Shown here one piece after another: positions 1 through 8,301 of a stretch of 38,536 bases of DNA. The notes under the pieces were generated by a model. That model did no database searches. It saw nothing but the letters and a program-made list of their open reading frames with translations, and was not told the DNA's origin. The stretch comes from Gemmatimonadales bacterium (GTDB lineage Bacteria > Gemmatimonadota > Gemmatimonadetes > Longimicrobiales > Gaopeijiaceae), in NCBI GenBank assembly GCA_007695195.1, contig REEG01000117.1, positions 1-38,536 on the forward strand. The letters are read 5' to 3'. Position 1 is the stretch's first letter, and the number at the start of each line of letters is the position of its first letter. A program made the position numbers and the translations under genes.

Positions 1-313
1 GGCCCGAAGCCCCCACGGCGGGGGGATCCCCTCAACGGCGGTGGCGCGGTAGGGGCTTCCGCTCCTCCGTGGCCCGCCCCTCGCGATGCGCAGACTCATT
101 TTTTCGCCCCTCAGCGTTCGTTCTTGGGTGCTGTTGGTCGTCGAGTCCGGTTTTCGGGTGGGGCTCAGCCTCTCAGTCTCCAGTCATTCATCGATGTCCC
201 ATCGGTGTCCGCGTGCTCGTGTCCGAGGCTGCCCGATGGTCCGGTGAGGACCTACGACATGAAGACCACCCGACCTGGCGCCCCGAGTGCCGGTGCGGAG
301 GACGGGACTACTC
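1..313. other. Leading stretch without a recognisable gene
   Basis: No protein family, RNA gene or mobile-element end is recognisable here. The short open frames in this stretch (for example from 69 and from 124) give arginine-, serine- and tryptophan-rich translations without domain-like pattern, and neither has a convincing ribosome binding site. The sequence is somewhat less GC-extreme than the rest of the window, as is the ATPase gene that follows, so the first 1.6 kb may share a separate history. The window edge cuts whatever lies upstream. Confidence 0.4.
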
Positions 314-363
314 TTGACACAAGGTGGACTTAGTGTCCACTTACTAAGCGACTATTTAGTAAG
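314..363 (+). promoter_or_regulatory. Promoter/operator with overlapping inverted repeats before the AAA ATPase
   Basis: A perfect TTGACA (-35-like) lies at 314-319. It is followed by three interlocked inverted repeats: GTGGAC/GTCCAC (324-329 with 335-340), CTTAGT/ACTAAG (329-334 with 343-348, 8-nt spacer) and CTTACTAA/TTAGTAAG (340-347 with 356-363, 8-nt spacer). The half-site TTAGT or its complement recurs at 330, 343 and 356, exactly 13 bases apart. The block ends 23 bases before the ATG at 387, which has AAGGAG at 378-383. The -10 box is not obvious and may lie inside the repeats, for example near 353. A dimeric repressor binding here would block transcription. Autoregulation by the ATPase's own C-terminal winged helix is an inference. 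Confidence 0.6.
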
Positions 364-386
364 CAAACGCTAACCAGAAGGAGCCT

Positions 387-1580
387 ATGAGCAACCCCTT
401 CCGAATCCACGGGGTCGTGAAACGGCCGTTTTTCGCTGACCGGGAGGACGAAGTGGCTCGAATTGCCGCCCGATTGCAGGAACCCGCCGCGAAAATGCTT
501 GTGTACGGAGAGCGTCGCATGGGGAAAACCTCGGCGATCGCCGTGGCAGTGGAGCAAGTCCACGCGGCCGGTGGCGCGGCAATCGTCGCCGACCTTTCGA
601 CAGCATCCACAGTAGCGGACATGACGAATCGAGTCCTTGGAGCCGCAGGACAGACGCTCGGCCGGAAATGGTCCGATGTGGCTACGGAGTTGGTTCGGTC
701 CGTCGGAGTAAGGCTGAGCATGAGTACGGACCCAACCACCGGCGCAGTCTGGCCCAGCCTTGACATCGGCTACCGTCAAGCCCCGCTGGATGAGCAACAG
801 CAAACCTTCGGGCGCGTCCTCGACACGCTCAACGCTATGGCCGAGCGGCGAAAGCGGGTTCTTGGGCTCGTGCTGGACGAGTTTCAGGAGATCCATCGCT
901 TCGGGGGCGAACAGGCAGAATGGCACCTCCGCGGCACAATCCAGCATCATGAGCATGTGGCCTACGTCCTCGCCGGATCGCGGCCGCGTCTTATTCGGAG
1001 AATGCTTGCCAAGGGGCGCGCCTTCTACGGGATTCTCGATAAGATGGAGTTCGGGCCTATCGAGCCCGGCTATCTCGCCGCGTGGCTGGAGGAGCGGATG
1101 GAGGCGTGCGGCGTGCGCTGCAAAAAGGTCGGTCAGGAATGTATTCAGATCTCGGGACCCAGGACGCGCGACGTGGTCCAACTGGCGCGGAAGACCTTCG
1201 ATCTCGCTGCCGGGGCGGGACGAGCTGACGCCGAATCCGTACGACTAGCCTTTGAGGAACTCGTCGAGGAGGAGGACGGGCCTATTCGATCCTGGTGGGA
1301 TGATCTCACGCCCGCCCAGCAGAACATCATCAGAGCAGTCGCAGTGACGACGGCGGGGATTACGACCGCAGAGACGACGAAGCGCTTCTCGTTGCTCACC
1401 AGTAGCGCAGTGACGCAGGCAATCCGGAAATTCCGGGAGGACGGAGATCTAACGCGCGGCGGACCAAGCGGCTACGTGCTCGACAGCCCGGTTGTGCGGG
1501 GATGGGTGATCTCGAAGGCCCTGCCGGACCTCGGCATGCGACTGCCGTCTACATACCGTCCAGATGATCCCTATTCGTGA
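387..1580 (+). CDS. AAA/STAND-type ATPase (archaeal ATPase-like) with C-terminal winged-helix domain
   Basis: This 397-residue predicted soluble ATPase has a clear P-loop, GERRMGKTS, at residues 41-49, and a Walker B strand LVLDEF at 161-166 (D164, E165). A sensor-like segment AGSRPRL follows near residue 200. The N-terminal FADREDEV segment before the P-loop is typical of the archaeal-ATPase/AAA_16 group (PF01637-like), whose members combine an NTPase with a helix-turn-helix. The last ~90 residues (about 300-385) read like a winged helix. The ATG is supported by AAGGAG 4 bases upstream. The gene stands alone, convergent with the M14 gene, and its codon use is less GC-rich than its neighbours, which suggests transfer. 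The client is unknown; regulatory, defence and toxin-antitoxin-like roles are all possible. The family call is fairly sure, the function is not. Confidence 0.75.
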   Translation: MSNPFRIHGVVKRPFFADREDEVARIAARLQEPAAKMLVYGERRMGKTSAIAVAVEQVHAAGGAAIVADLSTASTVADMTNRVLGAAGQTLGRKWSDVATELVRSVGVRLSMSTDPTTGAVWPSLDIGYRQAPLDEQQQTFGRVLDTLNAMAERRKRVLGLVLDEFQEIHRFGGEQAEWHLRGTIQHHEHVAYVLAGSRPRLIRRMLAKGRAFYGILDKMEFGPIEPGYLAAWLEERMEACGVRCKKVGQECIQISGPRTRDVVQLARKTFDLAAGAGRADAESVRLAFEELVEEEDGPIRSWWDDLTPAQQNIIRAVAVTTAGITTAETTKRFSLLTSSAVTQAIRKFREDGDLTRGGPSGYVLDSPVVRGWVISKALPDLGMRLPSTYRPDDPYS

Positions 1581-1978
1581 CCACACGATCTGCTCGGAGG
1601 TGGTCTTCCATTGCCGATCGAAGCGGGTGAGCACGAGAGCTTTCTGTCCTGCGAACACCCGGATGCGCGAGGTCACTCTGAGACCAACCGGCGCGGGCAC
1701 CTCCGTCGCGGAACAGACCTGCGAGGTCGTGGGGTCGTCTGAGTAGCATAGCTTTCCCCTGTGGTTGCCACTGCAACGTAGTCATGGCCACACCTGCCAA
1801 CGAACGTTGTCGAGCCTCTGCCTACGTTCGTGGTCGGGAGGGGATCGGCCAGGAGCGCGGAGCGGAAACCTCTGGGAGCCGCAGGGGGCATCGTGGCCGA
1901 GAAGAGGACCGTCTGGTGAAAGGACTGCCCCCATAGATCGGGAGTACGGTCACCCCGGGAGTGCGCCCCGCCCCGGAC
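1581..1978. other. 398-base gap between convergent genes
   Basis: No gene is recognisable. The gap separates the plus-strand ATPase from the minus-strand M14 gene, so a terminator is expected. The best candidate is a stem formed by ACGAACGT (1800-1807) and ACGTTCGT (1824-1831) with a 16-nt loop. It can be extended by a few pairs with one bulge and has no clear T-tract. Short minus-strand frames across the gap have no domain-like features. Confidence 0.35.
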
Positions 1979-4900
1979 TCACGACCCCGGTCCGTCCTCA
2001 TCCTCCTCCGGCGGCAGCACCGGCCGCTCCCGGAAGACCCGCCGCACCGCCCCGTCTCCCGCCGCTTCGGCCTCCCTCCGGACCCGGTGCTCTCCGCCCG
2101 CCAGGTACCGCGCCATGGCCAGGTTGTGCTCCAGCCCCACCTGGGCCATGAGGTCGAGCCACGCCCCCCGCGCCGTCTCGTCCGGGGCCTCGGTGGTGGC
2201 CGAGAAGGTCATGATGCGCGGGTCCGTGGGCCCGGACCCGGTGGCCCGCCGGCCCCTCAGCGCCGTGTAGATGAGCATCCCCTCGTGGAAGTGCTCCCGG
2301 AACCCGTCCACCTGCTGGCGCCCGTACCGGGCGTAGCGGGCGTACTGGCGCTCGCTCATGGCCGCCACCTCCGGAATCCGCGTCACCGCCGCCGCCATGG
2401 TGTCCAGGATGGCCATCTGGGCCCGGCCGATCTCCGGATGGTCCGGGTCGTCCACCGGGGTGAAGCCGGGGATGAACCACCCCCGGGGCGCCCACCAGGT
2501 GCGCTGGGTCACCGTCCGCCCCCGCACCCACGCCGCGTATCCGGAGAAGTGCTGCACCCACTCGTGGGACGGGTAGCCGTGGAGGTTCAGGAAGATGTCC
2601 GGGAGCCACGCCGCCATGATCCGGGGGCGGACCTGGGACTCGGGGTAGATGGGGTCGTCGCTCCCGGCCCCGGCGGTGATGTCCATCCCCAGCGCCCCCA
2701 GGTAGCCGGGGTGATGGGTGAAGTCGGGGTTCACGAGCTGCATCTCCCAGGCGAGCTGCGCTCCGTCCGGGTTGGCCAGGGCATCCATGACGATGTTGAC
2801 CCCGCGAAGAAGCTCCTGGACCTCCGGGTCCGTCCCCGCCAGCTCGGCCAAGCGGAGGAGGTGGCTCGTACTCGACACCTCGTTGGCGTGCTGGCGCCCC
2901 GACAGGTACAGGGTGGGACGAAGCGCCGCCAGCTTCGCCTGCCCCACCCGCTCCGCCTCCATGGGGGGGAGGAGGTCGGCGGCGAAGATGGGGTGGCCCA
3001 GATACGAGCGGGCCACGTAGTAGGGGGTCACCTGGGGGAAGGTCCCGAGCTGCGCCAGCAAGGTGTCGTGCTCCGCCGGGGAGATGGGCTCGTCCCACTG
3101 GACCATGGGCGCCGGCCCCGGCGTCCAGCCCTCGGCCCGGAGCGTGGGGTGACGGGTGCCTTGGGGCCGGGGGGTGACGGGGATCCGGACGATCCGGGCG
3201 CCGGGGGCAACTTCCCCGCCGCCATCCGGCGCCGGATCGGCCTCCGCCCCCGCGGCCTCGCCCGTCGGCCCGCCCTCATGGGCAGGCCCCCCCCACTCCT
3301 CCAGGGTGAACCGCACCATGAGGTTCTCCACCCCCTCGAAGGCCAGGGCATCCTCCAGGATCTCCTCCCCATGAAGCCAACGCACCGCCTCCACCATCCC
3401 CTCCAGAAGCGGAATGGGAAGAAGGGTGCGGTCGATGGCCCCTTCGTCGGCCCGACCCCGGTGCTCGTGGAAGCGGTCCTCCGCCTCCCGGGCCTCCACC
3501 TCCACCAGGACCGTCTCCAGCGCTTCCGACCCATCCCCGGCCACCACCTGGATCCCCCGCACCCGGGGCTCTCCGGTGGGCAGGGGGGTCAGGGCGTAAC
3601 GCCAGCGCGCCGCCGGTCCGGGCGGGCCCGACGTCCCGGCCTGTCCCGCCTCATGGGTTCCGGTCCGGTCCCCCGCCGTACCCACCCGCACCACCAGCTC
3701 CGGCGCCGCCCGGGAGCGACCGGTGAGGCTCACCCGGGCCTGTCCCGGGAGCCCGTCGCCGGTGGGATCCATGTGGGGGAGGATCCGCCCGGCGAAGTTC
3801 AGCGCCCCCACCCCGTAGTGCTGCCCCACATGCCCCAGGAAGGCCAGGGTGTGGAAGTAGAGGTCGTTGTGCAGCGATTCCAGCGACGAGATCACCTCCT
3901 CATCCACCCCGATCCGGTGGTTGGGCTCGCTGAGCCGCGCCTCGACCCTCAGCTCATCGAAGAAGGGCGCGTTCCCCGGCGACAGCCGCCCCTCGTGGAG
4001 GTCCATGAGGTAGTCCCGGAGGCGGGGGAGCACCTCTCCCTGCCACTCATCCCAGAACCGCTCCAGGTCCGTCCGCACCCGCCGATCCAGCACCGACTCG
4101 CCGTCCACCTCCGCCCGGATCCAGCCGGTGGGGATCCGCACCTGCTCGTAGTCGGGGTAGAGGTGGAAGTACGGCTCCACCACCCAGGTGGGATCGAAGG
4201 ACTCATCCAGCAGCACTCCGCCCCCGGCCTCCACCACCTGCAGCCGGTAGATCCGCTCGGCCCCCGGCGACGGGCGGAATACCACCGCCGTGTCGTCGAT
4301 CCCCAGCTCCCGGGCCAGGATCTCCTCCACCGGGAAGAGCTCCTGGAGCCAGCGGGTCTCGGATCCCACCACCTGCCAGGGGATCTCGTCCGAATCCACC
4401 AGATGCCGGTAGGTGATCTCGATGCGGTCCCCGGTCCGGCCGCCCCACCCGCCCTCCCGAAGCTCCCGGATCCGGGGAAGAAGGGCGTCCTCGATCCAAC
4501 TGAACCCCTGCTTGTAGGCGTTCAGGACCTGCACCTCCACGGCGTCGGCCCCCGCCCCCTCAATCGCCTCCTGGAGCTCCCGACCCAGCGCCTCCCGGAT
4601 CTCCGGCGGCTCGCTCACCCGGGCCTCCAGCCGAACCCGGCTCCCCGGCGCCACCTGGGGAAGGAGCTCCGCCTCCACCCACCGCCGGAGCTCGTCCACC
4701 TCCCACTCCAGCTCCATCTCCCGGGCGAAGACCTCCTCTCCGGCGCCGAAGCCGGTGGGATGGAGGGTCACCGAGACCGCCGCCTCCGGGAAACGCTCCC
4801 GGATCCGGGCCTCCAGCACCGGCGCCAGCCCGTCGGGCACCGAATCCACCGCCAGCTCCACCGCGATCTCGCCCACCGGCGCGGCCTCCGGGTCCGCCTC

Positions 4901-6574
4901 CGGCGGCCAGTGGGCGTCGGATGGGGCCGGCCCCGGCCGCTCCCCCGCCTCGAGCCGGTCCAGCCACTGCTCCAGCTTCGCCAGCGCCAGCGCCGTCTGG
5001 CCCCGGGCATTCCGGGCCTGGAAGAAGCGCCGGAGGTCCGTCTCCAGCTCATCCAGGGCGTACCCTCCCTTGGGCGACTCTCCGGGCAAGGTGGCGTGGA
5101 GGTTGGGGAGGCGCCGGGCCAGGAGGGAGGTGGCGGCCCGCACGCCGGCCGCTTCCTCCCCTGAGATCACCAGCGCCGGGCGGTCCTCGTCTTCCCCCAG
5201 CCTCACCAGCTCGATGAAGCCCGTCCCGCCCCCGGCCAGCGCCAGCGTCCCGGCGTCCCGAAGCTCCTCCGTCACCGGGTGGCGGGCGCCCAGCAGCACC
5301 GGGAAGCCCAGCTCCGCATCCGGCAGGTCCCGCCCCGCAACCCGCACCAGGGGAAGGCGGATCCCGGTGGTCTCCAGGGCGATGCGCTGCGCCAGCTCCA
5401 TCACCGCCTCCGCCGCCTCGGTCCCGTCCACCGAGAGGAAGAGGTTGGCCAGATCCGGGAGGAGGTCGCCCCGGGTGTCGTGGTAGAAGCCGCCCACCTG
5501 GTAGAGTCCGGCCAGGGAGGCGGGATCCGGGGTCCGGGAGGGGGGAGAGGCGGCGGAGGGGGTGGACCAGGGCTCGGCGGGCCGGATCCGGCGCTCGGCG
5601 CGGCCACCCTCTTCGTCGGTCACCACCACGTCCAGACGGTGGAGCCCGGCGGGGAGAATCTCCGAGGCCTCCGCCTGGGCGAGACGGCCCGCCAGCGCCT
5701 CCCGCGCCTCGGCGGTGCCGGCCTCCACCTCCACCGTCAGGCGGAGGATCCCCTGGCCGGCCTCCCGGACCACGGAGCGGGTGATGCGGAGGGGAAGGTC
5801 GGGGTGAGCCTCTTCGGCCCCGGCTCCCCCCTCGTCACCGGCTTCCTCCCCTGCCAGAAACTCCGCCAGGGCGTCGCGCACTTCCTCCAGACCGGCGCCG
5901 GAGGGGTCCCGGATCCCCGGGTGGATGGCCGAGAGGTGGGCGGCGGCGGCGGCGAGGCCCACCCCGTCGGCGCCGGCGAGCCAGACACCCCCCGACGGGA
6001 GACCCGTCGAGGGAGGCAGGTGGCGGATGAGCCCCTCGCCGGGGGAGAGGGAGGCGAGCTCTTCCTCCGCGTCCACGCTGACGGCGGCCAGGACTTCGGG
6101 CATCCGTCCCACCACCACCACCGGGCGGGGGTCCTCCGGATCGGGGCCCCCACCCACCTCCAGGAGCCCCAGGTCGGTGGCGTAACTCTCGAAGGTGAGG
6201 CGGGCGCCCACATTGGCGGCGGCGGCCACCTCCGACGCCGAGGGCGCCGGGGGGACCAGGATCCGAACGTGGACGAAGTCCACATGGCCGTCCCCATTCC
6301 GGTCCTGGAGGATGGGTCCTGAGGGACGGAGGAGGGCGGTGAGGTCGTCCACCGATTCGGTGACGGCCGTTACCCCTCCGGCCATGGCGAGCGAAGGGCG
6401 TTCGGCGGATCCGGCCCACAGGGGCGCCACCATCAGGACGAGCCCCACCGGGAGCGCCCACAGTCGACCCGACCGGAATCCCCGACGGGTGTTGGGCGGG
6501 CCCCCCGGGCCATTGGCCGACCCCGCGTCCACCCCGCCCCCGGGCCCCAACTCAGTACCGGGGGAGGGGCGCAT
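1979..6574 (-). CDS. Giant secreted M14-family zinc carboxypeptidase-like protein
   Basis: This ~1,531-residue protein has an M14 metallopeptidase domain at its C-terminal end. The zinc-binding HxxE is the HANE in GRQHANEVSS (His ~1229, Glu ~1232), and the third zinc ligand is probably the His in LNLHGYPSHEW (~1332). M14 enzymes cleave C-terminal residues or cell-wall/cyclic peptides. A signal peptide follows the N-terminus (RSGRLWALPVGLVLMVAPLW, then AGSA), so secretion is likely. About 1,200 residues before the peptidase are unassigned. They begin with a Ca-site-like DRNGDGHVDFVHV segment, and a second segment, FYHDTRGDLLPDLANLFL, starts another apparent repeat or domain. Ordinary M14 domains are ~300 residues, so this is a very large form. 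I chose the ATG at 6574, which overlaps the amidohydrolase by 23 bases. A GTG at 6532, just after that gene's stop, is the alternative. It probably shares an operon with the upstream amidohydrolase. Confidence 0.8.
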   Translation of the reverse strand: MRPSPGTELGPGGGVDAGSANGPGGPPNTRRGFRSGRLWALPVGLVLMVAPLWAGSAERPSLAMAGGVTAVTESVDDLTALLRPSGPILQDRNGDGHVDFVHVRILVPPAPSASEVAAAANVGARLTFESYATDLGLLEVGGGPDPEDPRPVVVVGRMPEVLAAVSVDAEEELASLSPGEGLIRHLPPSTGLPSGGVWLAGADGVGLAAAAAHLSAIHPGIRDPSGAGLEEVRDALAEFLAGEEAGDEGGAGAEEAHPDLPLRITRSVVREAGQGILRLTVEVEAGTAEAREALAGRLAQAEASEILPAGLHRLDVVVTDEEGGRAERRIRPAEPWSTPSAASPPSRTPDPASLAGLYQVGGFYHDTRGDLLPDLANLFLSVDGTEAAEAVMELAQRIALETTGIRLPLVRVAGRDLPDAELGFPVLLGARHPVTEELRDAGTLALAGGGTGFIELVRLGEDEDRPALVISGEEAAGVRAATSLLARRLPNLHATLPGESPKGGYALDELETDLRRFFQARNARGQTALALAKLEQWLDRLEAGERPGPAPSDAHWPPEADPEAAPVGEIAVELAVDSVPDGLAPVLEARIRERFPEAAVSVTLHPTGFGAGEEVFAREMELEWEVDELRRWVEAELLPQVAPGSRVRLEARVSEPPEIREALGRELQEAIEGAGADAVEVQVLNAYKQGFSWIEDALLPRIRELREGGWGGRTGDRIEITYRHLVDSDEIPWQVVGSETRWLQELFPVEEILARELGIDDTAVVFRPSPGAERIYRLQVVEAGGGVLLDESFDPTWVVEPYFHLYPDYEQVRIPTGWIRAEVDGESVLDRRVRTDLERFWDEWQGEVLPRLRDYLMDLHEGRLSPGNAPFFDELRVEARLSEPNHRIGVDEEVISSLESLHNDLYFHTLAFLGHVGQHYGVGALNFAGRILPHMDPTGDGLPGQARVSLTGRSRAAPELVVRVGTAGDRTGTHEAGQAGTSGPPGPAARWRYALTPLPTGEPRVRGIQVVAGDGSEALETVLVEVEAREAEDRFHEHRGRADEGAIDRTLLPIPLLEGMVEAVRWLHGEEILEDALAFEGVENLMVRFTLEEWGGPAHEGGPTGEAAGAEADPAPDGGGEVAPGARIVRIPVTPRPQGTRHPTLRAEGWTPGPAPMVQWDEPISPAEHDTLLAQLGTFPQVTPYYVARSYLGHPIFAADLLPPMEAERVGQAKLAALRPTLYLSGRQHANEVSSTSHLLRLAELAGTDPEVQELLRGVNIVMDALANPDGAQLAWEMQLVNPDFTHHPGYLGALGMDITAGAGSDDPIYPESQVRPRIMAAWLPDIFLNLHGYPSHEWVQHFSGYAAWVRGRTVTQRTWWAPRGWFIPGFTPVDDPDHPEIGRAQMAILDTMAAAVTRIPEVAAMSERQYARYARYGRQQVDGFREHFHEGMLIYTALRGRRATGSGPTDPRIMTFSATTEAPDETARGAWLDLMAQVGLEHNLAMARYLAGGEHRVRREAEAAGDGAVRRVFRERPVLPPEEDEDGPGS

Positions 6575-8186
6575 CGGGCGCCATCCCCCGTTCCACCTTC
6601 TGCCGGCGCACCATCTCGGCCACATCTTCCAGGAGCTGCCTGGCGTCGTAGACGATGCCGTCCTTGATGGTGTAGCGGATCCCGCCCACCCGACCGGGCA
6701 GCCCGGTGTCGTCGTCCAGCTTCACCGCCCCGGTCCCGTAGAGGACCTTGAGGTTCGCCAGGGGATTCTCATCCAGGAGGATGAGGTCGGCCAGCTTCCC
6801 GATCTCCACCGTCCCCACCGGCGGCTCCTCGCCCTTGGGCTCCCAGAGCTCCTGGGCTCCGTACAGGGTGGCAGACTGGATCACCTCCAGGGGGTGGAGC
6901 CCCACCTCCCGCAGCAGCTCCAGCTCCTCGATGAACGCGAACCCGTACGTCTTGTAGATGAACCCGGCGTCGGAGCCGGCGGTGAGGCGCCCCCCGGCCC
7001 GGTGGAAGTCCCGGAGGAAGTCCATCCAGCGGCGGTAGAAGGCGCGCCACTCGGCCTCTTCCTCGGTGCCCCAGTAGAACCAGTACGAGCCGTGGGCCCG
7101 ACGGTCGGGGGCAAAGAAGTCCCAGAGCGACGGGAGGGTGTAGGTGTCGTGCCACTCGGCCTGCCGGGCCGCCATGAAGTTCCGGTTGGCCTCGTAGATG
7201 GTCATGGTGGGGTTGATGAAGAAGTCCAGCTCCACGAACTCCCGCACCAGGGCGTTCCACTCGTCGCTGCCCGGCTCATGGACCTGATTCCAGATCCGGG
7301 CCACCTCGGCGAAGCGGTGCTGCTCATTCTGGTAGTTGTAGTCCAGCCGGATGGGCTGGATCTGGTGATCCTTCAGGAGCGACTCCATGAGCCCGTAGAA
7401 GTGGGTGAGGCTGGTGAGCCCCGCCCGCGCCGCGTCCCGGGCATTCATGTGGGCCACCCGGGGCTGGGCCAGGTGCGCCGTGCTCCCCATCCCCACCTGG
7501 TTCGCCTCGTCCACGATGGCGGTGAAGAGGGGGGGCTCCATGGCGCCGGTGTGGAACTTCACCCCGTCCACCCCCTGCTCGTGGGCCCAACGCACCCACT
7601 CCCGCCCCTTCTCCGGCGAGTCGATACGACCCCGATCCCACCCGGAGCCGGGGCGCTGATAGTTGATGATCCGGGGCGCCACGATCTCGTTGGCGGCGCT
7701 CCGGGCCTGCTCCTGAAGGGTCAGGTCGAAGCCGGTGAGGGCCACCCCCCGCACCGTGGTGATGCCGTGGGCCAGCCAGAGCTTGTAGGCGTACTCGAAC
7801 TCGGGGTTCTTGGGTGCGCCGCCGGCGTGGACGTGGGTGTCGATGAAGCCCGGGAGCACGTACATCCCGTGGGCGTCGATCTCCCGGGTGGCGCCGCCGG
7901 GGCGGCCGTCCTCGTTGATCTCAACCCCCGGGTACCCCACCGTCCGGATCTCCACGATCCGGTTCCCCTCGATGACGATGTCGGTGGGCCCCGCCGGGGG
8001 GGCGCCGGTGCCATCGATGAGGACGGCGCCCCGGATGATGAGGCGCTCGAAGGGCCCCTCTCCCTCATCGGCTCCGCGATCCGGAGCGGGAATGGTCTGG
8101 GCTCCGGCCAGCGCCGGGAGCAGAGCCAGCGGGAGCAGAGCCAGAAGAAGGAGGGCGGGGAGTCGATGGAGCGTGGCGGCCTTCAT
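6552..8186 (-). CDS. Secreted amidohydrolase (imidazolonepropionase-like metal-dependent hydrolase)
   Basis: The 544-residue product has a leucine-rich signal peptide (residues 1-29, ending ALAGA) and the amidohydrolase-superfamily hallmarks. These are the metal-binding HxH in FIDTHVH (H118, H120), a GVKFHTG segment where the bridging Lys would sit, the later histidines in STAHLAQP and SLTHFYG, and the metal-ligand Asp in TAGSDAGF. The C-terminal part (IGKLADLILLDENPL) is the usual sandwich domain shared with imidazolonepropionase and prolidase-like exported enzymes. Substrate cannot be read from sequence; dipeptides or cyclic amides are typical. The ATG is preceded by GAGGA about 7 bases upstream. 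It sits between the ETF-QO gene and the giant M14 peptidase on the same strand, so joint use in extracytoplasmic peptide breakdown is plausible. Confidence 0.88.
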   Translation of the reverse strand: MKAATLHRLPALLLLALLPLALLPALAGAQTIPAPDRGADEGEGPFERLIIRGAVLIDGTGAPPAGPTDIVIEGNRIVEIRTVGYPGVEINEDGRPGGATREIDAHGMYVLPGFIDTHVHAGGAPKNPEFEYAYKLWLAHGITTVRGVALTGFDLTLQEQARSAANEIVAPRIINYQRPGSGWDRGRIDSPEKGREWVRWAHEQGVDGVKFHTGAMEPPLFTAIVDEANQVGMGSTAHLAQPRVAHMNARDAARAGLTSLTHFYGLMESLLKDHQIQPIRLDYNYQNEQHRFAEVARIWNQVHEPGSDEWNALVREFVELDFFINPTMTIYEANRNFMAARQAEWHDTYTLPSLWDFFAPDRRAHGSYWFYWGTEEEAEWRAFYRRWMDFLRDFHRAGGRLTAGSDAGFIYKTYGFAFIEELELLREVGLHPLEVIQSATLYGAQELWEPKGEEPPVGTVEIGKLADLILLDENPLANLKVLYGTGAVKLDDDTGLPGRVGGIRYTIKDGIVYDARQLLEDVAEMVRRQKVERGMAPDAPLPRY

Positions 8187-8255
8187 GGACGATCCTCGTT
8201 TGGAGGGCGGGTTCGCTCAGGATGGGAAGAGAGGAGCCGGGCGCCGGCCCGTCCC

Positions 8256-8275
8256 ATTATGGCCCCCCCGGGGGG
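8256..8275 (-). promoter_or_regulatory. Possible promoter of the amidohydrolase/M14 pair
   Basis: In the 115-base gap after ETF-QO the minus strand carries CATAAT (8261-8256), a near-consensus -10 box about 70 bases before the amidohydrolase ATG. No good -35 is seen. The spacer is filled by the palindrome CCCCCCGGGGGG (8264-8275), which could instead belong to a terminator of the ETF-QO gene. Confidence 0.3.
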
Positions 8276-8301
8276 ATGGCGACAGAGCGGCGCCCGAGCC
8301 G

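Noticed and set aside
69-333. Two small frames before the ATPase gene
   Set aside because: No ribosome binding site, serine/tryptophan/arginine-rich composition and no match to a known small protein type.
1961-5164. 1,067-codon open frame on the plus strand
   Set aside because: It runs antisense to the M14 gene, is made of proline/arginine/histidine-rich low-complexity sequence and has no domain pattern; the minus-strand frame has signal peptide and zinc motif.
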